A stretch of DNA of 56,946 nucleotides from an uncultured Bacteroides sp. Lineage in GTDB: Bacteria > Bacteroidota > Bacteroidia > Bacteroidales > Bacteroidaceae. Made by a program: the position numbers and the translations under genes. The number at the start of each line of letters is the position of its first letter. The stretch's first letter is position 1. The stretch spans positions 1 through 56,946 of the forward strand of contig NZ_CALDPF010000052.1 of NCBI RefSeq assembly GCF_937912035.1, written 5' to 3'. The notes beneath the pieces were generated by a model that was not told where the DNA came from, ran no database searches, and saw only the letters and a program-made list of their open reading frames with translations. Shown here one piece after another: positions 24,410-33,514 of the stretch.

Positions 24410-24440
24410 TTTGAAAAACAAAATCTTATAGTTAAATTTG
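24410..24440 (+). promoter_or_regulatory. Consensus promoter of the Rpn-type nuclease
   Basis: TTTG (24410-24413), 19 nt, TAAATTTG (24433-24440). Transcription would start after the alternative TTG at 24438, which favours ATG 24462. Confidence 0.78.
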
Positions 24441-24461
24441 CAAAAACAAAATTTTGAGATT

Positions 24462-25373
24462 ATGGGAAATTATATCAGATTCGACTGGGCAATGAAACGC
24501 CTGCTAAGGGACAAGGCTAACTTTCAGGTACTGGAAGGACTGCTCACTACCCTACTGAACGAAAAAATAACCATAAAGAACCTGCTGGAAAGCGAGAGCA
24601 ATCAGGAAGAGGAATATGACAAGTATAACCGTGTGGATATGCTGGCGGAAAACTCAAAAGGGAACCTAATCCTGATTGAAGTGCAGAACAACAACGAATA
24701 TGCCTACTTCCAAAGAATGCTTTTCGGTACATCAAAACTGGTGACTGAATACATAAACAGAGGAGAAGGATACGACAAGGTAAGAAAAATATACAGTATA
24801 AATATCGTCTATTTCACTCTCGGACACGGAAAGGACATTGTTTATCATGGAAAGACTGAATTCCGCGGAATTCATACTAACGATGTATTGGAACTGAGTC
24901 CGTTCCAAAAGCAGACATTCAAGGTAAATGAAGTAAGCCAACTTTATCCGGAATATTATATCCTGAAAGTAAACGACTTCAATAAAGTGGCAAAAACTCC
25001 GTTAGAGGAATGGATTTATTATCTGAACACAGGAGAAATACCGGAAGGAGCAAACGCCCCTGGTCTGGACGTGGTTAGAGAAAAACTCAAAATAGACAAT
25101 ATGACTAAAGTAGAGAAAGAAGCATACTACAGACACCTTGACAATATCGTGATTCTGAGAGACAATATAAATACAGAGAGGGCGGAAGGCAGGGCAGAAG
25201 GAAAAGCGGAAGGTAGAGCGGAAGGCAGGGCGGAAGGTTTGGAAGTAGGAAGAGCAGAAGGAGAAAAGCTCAAACAGACGGAAATTGCCCGTAATATGAA
25301 GAATATGGGAATGGATGTAAGTACTATTGGTGCAATTACAGGAATGTCAGAAGAGGAAATTAGTAAAATTTGA
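24462..25373 (+). CDS. Rpn-family PD-(D/E)XK nuclease / putative transposase
   Basis: The 303-residue protein belongs to the Rpn (recombination-promoting nuclease) / PD-(D/E)XK transposase-like group widespread in Bacteroides. The nuclease core is visible as YNRVDMLAENSKGNLILIEVQN (about residues 56-77), with the catalytic D and the ExQ variant of ExK. C-terminal to it, seven 12-nt DNA units encode RAEG-type tetrapeptides (25179-25262), a helical charged repeat typical of the family and prone to length change. A final short helical domain (GMDVSTIGAITGMSEEEISKI) ends it. No terminal repeats or transposon partner genes are nearby. Confidence 0.87.
   Translation: MGNYIRFDWAMKRLLRDKANFQVLEGLLTTLLNEKITIKNLLESESNQEEEYDKYNRVDMLAENSKGNLILIEVQNNNEYAYFQRMLFGTSKLVTEYINRGEGYDKVRKIYSINIVYFTLGHGKDIVYHGKTEFRGIHTNDVLELSPFQKQTFKVNEVSQLYPEYYILKVNDFNKVAKTPLEEWIYYLNTGEIPEGANAPGLDVVREKLKIDNMTKVEKEAYYRHLDNIVILRDNINTERAEGRAEGKAEGRAEGRAEGLEVGRAEGEKLKQTEIARNMKNMGMDVSTIGAITGMSEEEISKI
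25179..25262 (+). repeat. 12-nt tandem repeat inside the Rpn-type gene
   Basis: Seven consecutive 12-nt units of the form AGGGCGGAAGGC encode RAEG-like tetrapeptides; the sixth is degenerate (LEVG). Confidence 0.9.
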
Positions 25374-25434
25374 ACCAGCTGTAACCTTCATCCAATATAT
25401 TCCACACATGTTTCTGATTATCACTTTTTATTAG

Positions 25435-25442
25435 TACATTTG
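25435..25442 (+). promoter_or_regulatory. -7 element for argS
   Basis: TACATTTG followed by C, 39 nt before the argS ATG. The -33 region reads TTTC. Confidence 0.5.
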
Positions 25443-25481
25443 CAGCATTATTATCCGGATAAACAATAAAAACTGAAATAA

Positions 25482-27299
25482 ATGAAGATAGAAGACAAGC
25501 TGACAGCAGCGATACTGCAAGGTATCAAGCAACTGTACGGACAGGAAGTACCTGAAAAAATGATACAGTTGCAGAAGACTAAGAAAGAGTTCGAAGGTCA
25601 TTTAACCTTGGTTGTGTTCCCTTTCCTGAAAATGTCAAAGAAAGGCCCTGAACAGACTGCACAGGAAATAGGTGAATATCTGAAACAGAACGAACCGGCA
25701 ATAGCAGAATTCAATGTGATAAAGGGATTCCTGAACCTGACTATTGCATCGGACGTTTGGGTAGAACTGCTCAACACTATACATAAGGACGATAAATGGG
25801 GAATTAAAGACGCTACAGACGAGTCTCCATTGGTAATGATTGAATATTCATCGCCTAACACAAACAAACCTTTGCATCTTGGACACGTGCGTAACAACCT
25901 GCTTGGTAACGCACTGGCTAATGTTATGGCTGCAAACGGTAATAAGGTGGTGAAGACAAACATCGTGAACGACCGTGGTATCCATATCTGCAAATCTATG
26001 CTGGCATGGCTGAAATACGGTAACGGCGAAACTCCTGAATCATCAGGCAAGAAGGGTGACCACCTGATTGGTGATTACTACGTGGCTTTCGACAAGCATT
26101 ATAAAGCTGAAGTAAAGGAACTTACCGCTAAATTCATGGCTGAAGGCATGAACGAAGAAGAAGCCAAGGCTAAGGCTGAAGCAGAATCGCCACTGATGCT
26201 TGAAGCACGCGAAATGTTGCGTAAATGGGAAGCTAATGATCCTGAAGTACGCGGTCTGTGGAAGATGATGAACGACTGGGTATATGCAGGTTTCGACGAA
26301 ACTTACAAGATGATGGGCGTAAGTTTCGACAAGATATACTACGAATCAGAAACCTATCTGGAAGGTAAGGAAAAGGTTATGGAAGGGCTTGAAAAAGGTT
26401 TCTTCTATAGAAAAGAAGACGGTTCTGTATGGGCTGACCTTACTGCCGAAGGCCTTGACCACAAGCTTCTGCTCCGTGGTGACGGTACATCCGTATATAT
26501 GACTCAGGACATAGGTACAGCGAAACTTCGTTTCCAGGACTACCCTATCAACAAGATGATTTACGTGGTGGGTAACGAACAGAACTATCACTTCCAGGTT
26601 CTTTCTATCCTGCTCGACAAACTTGGCTTCGAATGGGGTAAGGACCTTGTACACTTCTCTTACGGTATGGTGGAACTTCCAGAAGGTAAGATGAAGAGCC
26701 GCGAAGGTACTGTAGTCGATGCCGACGACCTGATGGAAGCAATGATTGAAACTGCAAAGGAAACAAGCGCTGAACTTGGAAAACTTGATGGTCTGACTAA
26801 GGAAGAAGCCGATGATATAGCACGTATAGTAGGTCTTGGAGCATTGAAATACTTCATCCTGAAGGTGGATGCAAGAAAGAACATGACTTTCAATCCTAAG
26901 GAATCTATCGACTTCAACGGTAATACAGGACCATTTATCCAATATACTTATGCACGTATCCAGTCTATTTTGAGAAAGGCTGCAGAAGCTGGTATAAACA
27001 TTCCTGAGACACTTAATACCGGTATTGAGTTAAGCACTAAGGAAGAAGGTCTGATACAGATGCTTGCCGACTTCAGAAACGTGGTGGCACAGGCTGGAAG
27101 CGACTATAATCCTTCGATCATTGCCAACTATGCCTACGACCTGGTTAAGGAATATAACCAGTTCTATCATGATTTCAGCATCCTGCGCGAAGAAAACGAG
27201 GCTCTCAAGGTGTTCCGCCTTGCACTGAGCAAGAACGTAGGAAAGGTTGTAAAACTGGCTATGGGACTTCTTGGTATCGAAGTACCTGAAAGAATGTAA
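25482..27299 (+). CDS. argS: Arginyl-tRNA synthetase
   Basis: Class I aminoacyl-tRNA synthetase that charges tRNA-Arg. The 605-residue product has the N-terminal ArgS-specific domain and the HIGH-type motif SSPNTNKPLHLGHVRNN (about residues 125-141, HLGH). The KMSKS counterpart is GKMKSREGTVV (about 403-413). The C-terminal DALR anticodon-binding domain starts near TGPFIQYTYARIQSILRK. Its usual length is about 590. The rnhA-like gene follows 2 nt later and is likely co-transcribed. Confidence 0.97.
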   Translation: MKIEDKLTAAILQGIKQLYGQEVPEKMIQLQKTKKEFEGHLTLVVFPFLKMSKKGPEQTAQEIGEYLKQNEPAIAEFNVIKGFLNLTIASDVWVELLNTIHKDDKWGIKDATDESPLVMIEYSSPNTNKPLHLGHVRNNLLGNALANVMAANGNKVVKTNIVNDRGIHICKSMLAWLKYGNGETPESSGKKGDHLIGDYYVAFDKHYKAEVKELTAKFMAEGMNEEEAKAKAEAESPLMLEAREMLRKWEANDPEVRGLWKMMNDWVYAGFDETYKMMGVSFDKIYYESETYLEGKEKVMEGLEKGFFYRKEDGSVWADLTAEGLDHKLLLRGDGTSVYMTQDIGTAKLRFQDYPINKMIYVVGNEQNYHFQVLSILLDKLGFEWGKDLVHFSYGMVELPEGKMKSREGTVVDADDLMEAMIETAKETSAELGKLDGLTKEEADDIARIVGLGALKYFILKVDARKNMTFNPKESIDFNGNTGPFIQYTYARIQSILRKAAEAGINIPETLNTGIELSTKEEGLIQMLADFRNVVAQAGSDYNPSIIANYAYDLVKEYNQFYHDFSILREENEALKVFRLALSKNVGKVVKLAMGLLGIEVPERM

Positions 27300-27301
27300 T
27301 A

Positions 27302-27940
27302 ATGGCAGGAAAGAAATACTATACAGTCTGGAAAGGTGTAAATCCTGGGGTATATGATTCATGGACTGACTGCCAGCTCCAGATAAAAGGTTTCAAAGGC
27401 GCGCTCTACAAATCCTTCAATACGAGGGAAGAAGCAGAGCACGCCTTTGCTTCACCTGCGCATGAGTTCATGAATCCTCCCGGCAGAAAAAGCGGAGAAA
27501 GCACTGCCCAAAAACAGGAAGCAAATCTTCCAGAAAATTTCAACTTCGAATGTATAGCCGTAGATGCCGCATGTAGCGGAAATCCTGGTATGATGGAGTA
27601 TCGCGGTGTGTATCTGCGAACCGGAGAACAGATTTTCCATTTCGGACCTGTATATGGAACTAACAACATTGGCGAATTCCTTGCAATAGTACACGGACTG
27701 GCACTGCTGAAACAGAAAGGACTGGACATGCCTATATATTCTGACAGCAGAAACGCTCAGCTGTGGGTGAAACAAAAGAAATGCAAGACCAATCTTGTGA
27801 GAAATGCCAAAACAGAGGAACTGTTCAAGTATATAGAAAGGGCTGAGAACTGGCTGAAGAACAACTCCTACTCCACTCCTATCCTGAAATGGCAAACAGA
27901 CCTGTGGGGCGAAATTCCTGCCGATTTCGGACGAAAGTAA
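27302..27940 (+). CDS. Viroplasmin-domain ribonuclease H
   Basis: RNase HI removes RNA from RNA-DNA hybrids. The 212-residue protein has an N-terminal viroplasmin/hybrid-binding domain (KKYYTVWKGVNPGVYDSWTDCQLQIKGF region, residues 4-50) and a linker. The RNase H fold follows, with catalytic carboxylates in VDAACSGNPG (about 87-96), NNIGEFLA and YSDSRNA, and a last Asp in KWQTDLWGE. It begins 2 nt after argS. A long inverted repeat ends the unit. Confidence 0.93.
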   Translation: MAGKKYYTVWKGVNPGVYDSWTDCQLQIKGFKGALYKSFNTREEAEHAFASPAHEFMNPPGRKSGESTAQKQEANLPENFNFECIAVDAACSGNPGMMEYRGVYLRTGEQIFHFGPVYGTNNIGEFLAIVHGLALLKQKGLDMPIYSDSRNAQLWVKQKKCKTNLVRNAKTEELFKYIERAENWLKNNSYSTPILKWQTDLWGEIPADFGRK

Positions 27941-27951
27941 TAATAATAAAG

Positions 27952-28010
27952 AACGCTGCTTAAACAGTATTTAAAAAGCTCTAAAATACCGTTTAAACAG
28001 CGTTTAATTT
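27952..28010. terminator. Long hairpin between converging rnhA-like and MFS genes
   Basis: Arms 27952-27972 and 27983-28004 pair over about 20 bp with two mismatches (AACGCTG...CAGCGTT at the base). T-rich sequence follows. Confidence 0.7.
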
Positions 28011-28038
28011 TTATCCAGCTGATTATTATTACAAGTTT

Positions 28039-28152
28039 TTATCTTTTATAATACTGCGCCAGATAAAATGCTCGGCGAAGTGCCATATACGTAAAAAACA
28101 GTGAAAAAACAGAGCATATAAAGAATGTTATACCGGTAGAAACCATTATGTT
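28039..28152 (-). pseudogene. Detached C-terminal tail of the Bcr/CflA exporter
   Basis: Directly after the TGA at 28153-28155 the same frame stays open for 37 codons to TAA at 28039-28041. It encodes a hydrophobic helix (MVSTGITFFICSVFSLFF) and a charged cytoplasmic end (LRRAFYLAQYYKR). With it the gene would encode about 399 residues, the normal Bcr/CflA length. The tail is the missing last transmembrane segment, cut off by one nonsense change (GGA to TGA is the simplest). Confidence 0.88.
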
Positions 28153-29238
28153 TCACAAACCAACTATTGGCGAGACAATACCGCCAAAAGCAAAACCTAA
28201 TGCGCCTAACAAAGCTGATGCTACTCCAGCGTTAGAACGTTCACAGTCCAAGGCCAATGTATTGGAAGAAGTAAATGTCAGTCCAATCATGGAAAGCAAA
28301 CCGATAAGCAGGATCTCATAAACCCAGAAATTACAATCCAGACAAAGAGCAATCATAAGGAAAAATGAGACAATGACCATACCAACACATCCTATGTATA
28401 AAGCCTGCTCAGGATGAGTAAACCTGGCCGCTGAAGCGGCTGAGACTACTATTGCCACAGCATTAATACCAAAGAATACACTGAACATAAAAGGAGAAAA
28501 TCCATAATGTTGCTGCATAATGAAAGGCGCGGAAGCAATATTTGCAAATATTACTCCTTGAGCAAATCCAAACTGAAAAATATAACACAAATATCTGCGA
28601 TTGTGAATAACTGACACAAATCCATTATATACATCCCCCCAACACGTATTGCCACGCCGTTCGGAAGAAAGAGTTTCCTTAAAATGAAAACTTCCCAGCA
28701 ATAAAATAACACCTATACAGAAAAGTGTCCAAAATATACCTTGCCATCCCAAACTTTCTGCCATCCCCCCTCCTGCTATTGGTGCAGCTATAGGAGCCAC
28801 ACCATTTATTGCACCTATAATGGCAAGCATTTTTGCAAGTTCCTTACCCGAAAAATTATCAGCAGCAATGGAACGCGAAATAACTATTCCTCCCGCACCG
28901 GCAATACCCTGCACAACACGCCAGCCCACAAACTGCATTATGGTGGATGAAAACAAACATCCTATTGTTGATAATAAGAATAGGAACATAGCCATAATCA
29001 AAGGAAAACGTCGGCCATATTTATCACTCAAAGGTCCGAAAAACAATTGCCCTACTGCAAGTCCTATCATACTTGCCGTAAGTCCAAGCTGTACTTGTGA
29101 AGACGTTGTGACAAAATACTCTGTCATAGCAGGCAAAGTAGGCAAATACATATCAGTTACGAATGGACCAAAAGCAGTAAGCAAACCTAAAAATACCAGA
29201 ATAAATAATTGTGAATTCTCTTTTACCATAAATACCAT
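28153..29238 (-). CDS. Bcr/CflA-type MFS exporter, truncated by in-frame TGA
   Basis: The reading frame encodes 361 residues of a 12-helix drug/H+ antiporter of the Bcr/CflA type in the inner membrane. Family marks are the motif A loop GPLSDKYGRRFPL (about residues 69-81) and VVQGIAGAGGIVISRSIAAD in helix 4-5, and eleven hydrophobic segments are visible. The frame stops after SPIVGL, and the last helix continues in frame beyond the stop. Export activity is doubtful unless read-through occurs. ATG 29238 or ATG 29229 may be the start. A -7 element on the minus strand lies at 29252-29259. Confidence 0.88.
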   Translation of the reverse strand: MVFMVKENSQLFILVFLGLLTAFGPFVTDMYLPTLPAMTEYFVTTSSQVQLGLTASMIGLAVGQLFFGPLSDKYGRRFPLIMAMFLFLLSTIGCLFSSTIMQFVGWRVVQGIAGAGGIVISRSIAADNFSGKELAKMLAIIGAINGVAPIAAPIAGGGMAESLGWQGIFWTLFCIGVILLLGSFHFKETLSSERRGNTCWGDVYNGFVSVIHNRRYLCYIFQFGFAQGVIFANIASAPFIMQQHYGFSPFMFSVFFGINAVAIVVSAASAARFTHPEQALYIGCVGMVIVSFFLMIALCLDCNFWVYEILLIGLLSMIGLTFTSSNTLALDCERSNAGVASALLGALGFAFGGIVSPIVGL

Positions 29239-29251
29239 ATTAATAACGCTG

Positions 29252-29259
29252 CAAAATTA
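29252..29259 (-). promoter_or_regulatory. -7 element for the MFS gene
   Basis: On the minus strand TAATTTTG followed by C, 13 nt before the first ATG. No -33 TTTG is seen. Confidence 0.5.
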
Positions 29260-29408
29260 GACATACTTATAATTATTGCAGTTGTCATTTAACGCATAAA
29301 ATATTTCATAATAAGAACATATACATTCCTAAAGTTTTGTAATAGGTTTGAAAATAAAAAGATGCACAATCGTTATAAGGATGTTTCAACAATGAAATAC
29401 CATAAGAA

Positions 29409-29416
29409 TACTTTTG
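29409..29416 (+). promoter_or_regulatory. -7 element for the TonB-dependent receptor gene
   Basis: TACTTTTG followed by C; TTTC sits 21 nt upstream (29384-29387) as a near-match -33. It rules out the longer reading frame start at 29362 and favours ATG 29449. Confidence 0.6.
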
Positions 29417-29448
29417 CACCCAGAAAACATTGTTTAACAACCAAAGAA

Positions 29449-32400
29449 ATGAAAACAAAACTTTATCAAACTATTTTGATCTTTATGGTTCTGTTCAATT
29501 GCACAGGACTATTGTTAGCACAAGACAACAAAGCTATTATTTCAGGTATTGTCACCGATGAAACAAAAATGGGAGTAATTGGTGCTGCCGTACAAATCAA
29601 AAATGAGTCAACAGGTTTCAGTACCGGATCAATCACTAACGAAAACGGTGAATACACCATCAAGCAGCTGCCTCTTGGCGGTCCTTACAGCATCACTGTT
29701 TCATATGTCGGTTACGGTGACCAGAAAAGAACAGGATATACACTAAATCAGGGCGATGTAGTACGCATAGACTTCCAGATGAAAGAAGAAAGTGTTACTC
29801 TCGAAACTGTTGAAGTCGTAGCAAACTCACTAAAAAATACAATCTCTACTACAGGTTCGGCAACTTCTGTTACAGAAAGAGACCTGGCCAAACTTCCGGT
29901 CAACGGACGTAACTTTACTTCACTTGTCGATCTTTCTCCTTTAAGTACAGGTTCAAGCCTTTCAGGACAGCTTGCTTCATCGACCAACTATACTATAGAC
30001 GGTATGACTGCAAAAAATCCTACATCAGGAGGTAGTACAACAAGCCGTAACGGAGTTCCTTACGCTATTTCAATGGAAGCTATCCGCGAGTTCAAGGTAG
30101 TAACAAACCAATATGACGTAACTAACGGACGTGCCGGAGGTGGTACAGTAAGTACTGTAACAAAATCGGGAACAAACACTTTCAAAGGTAGCGCATTTAC
30201 ATTTGCACGCGCAAACTGGCTGTCAAGCCCTTATGATATACGTGGGAACAAGAGAGATAATGACTTCTCAACTTATCAGTTTGGTGCATCGTTAAGCGGT
30301 GCCATTGTAAAGGATAGGGCACATTTCTTCATCGCTTGGGATCATCAGGCAGACTCCCGTCCGTTATACATTGCTGATATTCAAAGCGCTGCAGACGAAA
30401 AGCGTTATAATCTAAGCACTGAGACCCGCGACAGATACTTACAGATTGCACGCGACAAATATGGAGTTTCACAAAATCCACAATTCGGAGCTTTCGACAA
30501 GAAACAGAGCACTGACGCAGTCTTTGCACGTATAGACTGGCAGATAAACGCCACAAACCTGTTGACTTTCACAGACAACTTTGTGAACGACATGAACAAC
30601 ATGGGACTTGGCGACAATACTGCAATCAACATTTATGAGTCATACGGAGACGTTCATTCATTAAACAACAGTGCCATGGCTACATTGCGTTCTGTAGTAG
30701 GTCCTAAGGGTACTAATGAACTGAAAATACAACACTTATATACCCTGGAAGAGTCTATGCCTGGAAAAGAGCTTCCATCTGAAAACATACCACGTGCTAT
30801 TGTAAGCAATGTAGAATCACAGATTGACGGTAAGACTGCAGTTACAAGCATACAGCTTGGAGGACAGCGTTACAGCCCTGAAAACTTCTACAACCACGTT
30901 CTTCAACTTGTAGATAACTTCTATTACAGTACAAACAAAATAAACTACACATACGGTATCGACATGATGTACACATACATGAACTCAAGATACGGTAGTG
31001 AGGCTAACGGACGTTTCTATTTCAACGGACTTGATGCTTTCGACAATCTTGAACCATACCGCTATGTACGTGAGGTTTACCTGACAGATGATGAACGTGT
31101 AAAACAGAATATCCTTAATGCAGGCGCATACGCACAGTTGCAGACTAAACTGTTCAAAGGATTTGAGCTGGTTGCAGGATTGCGTCTGGACAATGCCACT
31201 TATTTCAATCATGGAGCTTTCAATCAGACTGTTTACGATGAACTAGGACTTCGCACAGACAACGGAATGTCAACATTCCAGGTACAGCCTCGTTTGCAGA
31301 TTACATGGGATATAAACGACAAACACAAAGACATCATACGTGCAGGTGCAGGTATATTCGCTTCGGATATCAACAACTATGCAATGATCAACAATATGGT
31401 GTTCGACGGTACAAAGACAGCATCAATAGACATCACTCTTGACAAAAACAGTTCAAACTATAATGAGATGCTGAATCTGATAAGACCGAATTTCCCTTCA
31501 TATCGTGAAGATCCTTCTACAGCACCGGGAAAAGAGCTGTTCGACAATCCTAATGTAGAAAAGATTTCTACAATCAACATGAATGGGGCAGACTGCAGGG
31601 TTCCTGTAATTTACAAAGCCAACCTTTCGTACACACATTTCTTCAACGACCGATTGAAAGTGAGTGTAGCTGGATATATGACTTTAGGACGCAACAACTA
31701 TATGTATATTGACAGAAACATGGTGGACGATCCTTATTTCCGCATTGAAGCTGAAGGAAACCGCGGAGTATATGTACCTGCAAATACTATCGACGCCAAT
31801 GGTGTAGCAGACTGGAAGCAGGGTAGAAAGACCACTGAAGTAGGCCGCGTTCTTGAAATGGTAAGCGAAGGTAAGGTTAATCAATTCGCATTCGTAATTG
31901 ACGGTACATGGAGATATTTCAAGGATGGAGAACTTTCATTCAGCTATACTTGGAATGATACTAAAGATAATACTTCTTACAACGGTAACGTAGCCAACTC
32001 AGCAACTCTGTCACAGATGGTTGTTGACGATCCTCGCGACTTGAGCAAGATGTCTTACTCAAACAACCAGTTCCGCCACAAAGTGGTAGTTTACGGTTCG
32101 GCTCCGACATTCTGGGGTATCAGCGTAGGCGCACGCTTCTCAGGTATTGGAGGTACACGCTATTCACTTATAGTAGGTGGTAATGTAAACGGTGACTTCG
32201 TTGACTCTAACGACCTGGCTTATATATACGATCCGAACGATCCTAAAACTCCTGAATATCTGCGTAACGGCATCAACGATATCCTGAACAACCCTGATGT
32301 GGAAGAAAGCACAAAGGACTATATCAGAAAAAGCTTCGGCAAAGTGGCAGAACGTAATGGCGGTGTAAACGGTTTCTATGGTACACTTGATTTAAGACTT

Positions 32401-32646
32401 GCCAAGAAATTCAAGATTTACAAACAACAAAATCTCGAACTGTCAGTTGATATCTTCAACGTAGCAAACCTCCTGAACAAAAACTGGGGAGCTGGACATA
32501 ACCTTGGAGCACAGAAGATATACAGCATAAAAGGATTTGATCAGAATAAAAAAGAATATATTTACAACGTAAATGCTAATACAGGTGTATCAAGCCTTAA
32601 CGGTACTCCATATCAGTTCCAGATTGGTTTGAGATATGCTTTCTAA
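29449..32646 (+). CDS. TonB-dependent receptor (Oar-like, carboxypeptidase-regulatory N-domain)
   Basis: The 1065-residue outer-membrane protein has a signal peptide (to LLLAQ, about residue 26). A CarboxypepD_reg-like beta-sandwich follows (IISGIVTDETKMGVIGAAVQIKN, about 30-115), then a plug domain (LPVNGRNFTSLVDLSPLSTG, YTIDGMTAKNPTSGG, GGGTVSTVTKSGTN). A large 22-strand-type barrel ends in LRYAF. This is the Oar/TonB-carboxypeptidase-like subgroup, usually without a SusD partner, and none is present here. The substrate cannot be read. A secreted glycerophosphodiester phosphodiesterase gene follows 30 nt later, so uptake of a phosphodiester product is conceivable. Confidence 0.93.
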   Translation: MKTKLYQTILIFMVLFNCTGLLLAQDNKAIISGIVTDETKMGVIGAAVQIKNESTGFSTGSITNENGEYTIKQLPLGGPYSITVSYVGYGDQKRTGYTLNQGDVVRIDFQMKEESVTLETVEVVANSLKNTISTTGSATSVTERDLAKLPVNGRNFTSLVDLSPLSTGSSLSGQLASSTNYTIDGMTAKNPTSGGSTTSRNGVPYAISMEAIREFKVVTNQYDVTNGRAGGGTVSTVTKSGTNTFKGSAFTFARANWLSSPYDIRGNKRDNDFSTYQFGASLSGAIVKDRAHFFIAWDHQADSRPLYIADIQSAADEKRYNLSTETRDRYLQIARDKYGVSQNPQFGAFDKKQSTDAVFARIDWQINATNLLTFTDNFVNDMNNMGLGDNTAINIYESYGDVHSLNNSAMATLRSVVGPKGTNELKIQHLYTLEESMPGKELPSENIPRAIVSNVESQIDGKTAVTSIQLGGQRYSPENFYNHVLQLVDNFYYSTNKINYTYGIDMMYTYMNSRYGSEANGRFYFNGLDAFDNLEPYRYVREVYLTDDERVKQNILNAGAYAQLQTKLFKGFELVAGLRLDNATYFNHGAFNQTVYDELGLRTDNGMSTFQVQPRLQITWDINDKHKDIIRAGAGIFASDINNYAMINNMVFDGTKTASIDITLDKNSSNYNEMLNLIRPNFPSYREDPSTAPGKELFDNPNVEKISTINMNGADCRVPVIYKANLSYTHFFNDRLKVSVAGYMTLGRNNYMYIDRNMVDDPYFRIEAEGNRGVYVPANTIDANGVADWKQGRKTTEVGRVLEMVSEGKVNQFAFVIDGTWRYFKDGELSFSYTWNDTKDNTSYNGNVANSATLSQMVVDDPRDLSKMSYSNNQFRHKVVVYGSAPTFWGISVGARFSGIGGTRYSLIVGGNVNGDFVDSNDLAYIYDPNDPKTPEYLRNGINDILNNPDVEESTKDYIRKSFGKVAERNGGVNGFYGTLDLRLAKKFKIYKQQNLELSVDIFNVANLLNKNWGAGHNLGAQKIYSIKGFDQNKKEYIYNVNANTGVSSLNGTPYQFQIGLRYAF

Positions 32647-32676
32647 TAAAAACTGATATATTAAACAATAAATATT

Positions 32677-33444
32677 ATGGAACTTAAAAACATTCTTTTG
32701 GGATGCACACTGGCATTCATGACTTACACTGCACAGGCACAGACACAGATAATAGCTCATCGCGGATACTGGAAAACAGAGAATTCTGCCCAAAACTCAA
32801 TTACCGGACTGCAGAAAGCTGCAGAAGCCAAAGTTTATGGCTCGGAATTTGATGTTCAGCTCACAGGCGACGGAGTGATTGTTGTGAACCACGATGACAA
32901 CGTAAACGGAATAACAATTGCCGAAGTTCCTTACAGCAAACTTAACGGAATAAAGCTGAAAAACGGAGAAAAAATCCCTACACTGAAAGAATATCTTGCA
33001 GAAGGAAAGAAGTTAAAGGATATACAGATGATACTGGAAATCAAGCCTCACAAGACAAAAGAACAGGAAAAGGAAATTTCAGAAAAAGCCGTTAAAATGG
33101 TAAAGGAAGCAAGAATGGAAAAACAAGTGGAATACATTTCATTCAGCAAATACATTTGTGAGACTCTGGCAAAACTAACTCCAGAATCCGAGATAGCATA
33201 TCTGAAGGGGGATATCTCGCCTAAAGAGCTTAAGGAAAAGGGAATAAATGGTATAGACTATCATTACAAAGTATTCGAAAAAAAGCCTGAATGGGTAAAA
33301 GAAGCACACGAGCTGGGTATGAAAGTAAACGTATGGACAGTAAACAATACGGAAGATATCAAAAACATGCTCAAGCTGAATGTTGATTATATCACTACAG
33401 ACCATCCTGTAGAGGCCGCAGGACTTGCAAGTAACAAGAATTAA
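32677..33444 (+). CDS. Secreted glycerophosphodiester phosphodiesterase
   Basis: The 255-residue enzyme of the GDPD (UgpQ/GlpQ) family hydrolyses glycerophosphodiesters to glycerol-3-phosphate and an alcohol. A signal peptide (to QAQ, about residue 22) places it in the periplasm or outside. The TIM-barrel active-site pattern is present: AHRGYWKTENS (His and Arg, about 27-37), EFDVQLTGDG (Glu and Asp) and VVNHDD. It is probably in one transcript with the TonB receptor gene and is followed by a strong terminator. Confidence 0.92.
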   Translation: MELKNILLGCTLAFMTYTAQAQTQIIAHRGYWKTENSAQNSITGLQKAAEAKVYGSEFDVQLTGDGVIVVNHDDNVNGITIAEVPYSKLNGIKLKNGEKIPTLKEYLAEGKKLKDIQMILEIKPHKTKEQEKEISEKAVKMVKEARMEKQVEYISFSKYICETLAKLTPESEIAYLKGDISPKELKEKGINGIDYHYKVFEKKPEWVKEAHELGMKVNVWTVNNTEDIKNMLKLNVDYITTDHPVEAAGLASNKN

Positions 33445-33464
33445 ACAGAAACATAACACTTAGG

Positions 33465-33496
33465 AAATAGGGATGTAACATTGCATCCCTATTTTT
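33465..33496 (+). terminator. Rho-independent terminator after the phosphodiesterase
   Basis: A perfect 11-bp stem (33465-33475 with 33484-33494) and T-run. The sequence TATTTTTG at 33490-33497 inside the tail also matches a -7 element and could start the next gene. Confidence 0.88.
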
Positions 33497-33514
33497 GTAT
33501 CGTGAAATTAAAAC

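Noticed and set aside
25179..25262. 12-nt repeats as a CRISPR-like array
   Set aside because: Units are contiguous without spacers and encode an in-frame RAEG repeat of the Rpn-type protein.
24462..25373. Rpn-type gene as a complete transposon
   Set aside because: No terminal inverted repeats, target duplications or partner genes are visible around it.
28153..28155. TGA as selenocysteine or reassigned codon
   Set aside because: TGA is used as the stop of other genes here (for example the PfkB kinase), and no reason exists for selenocysteine in this membrane helix.
29278..29296. Possible third copy of the TGTCATTTAA repeat near the MFS promoter
   Set aside because: Only the 3' half of the motif matches and there is a single copy, so chance is likely.
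29362..29448. Longer N-terminus of the TonB receptor
   Set aside because: The promoter lies within it, and the signal peptide begins at ATG 29449.
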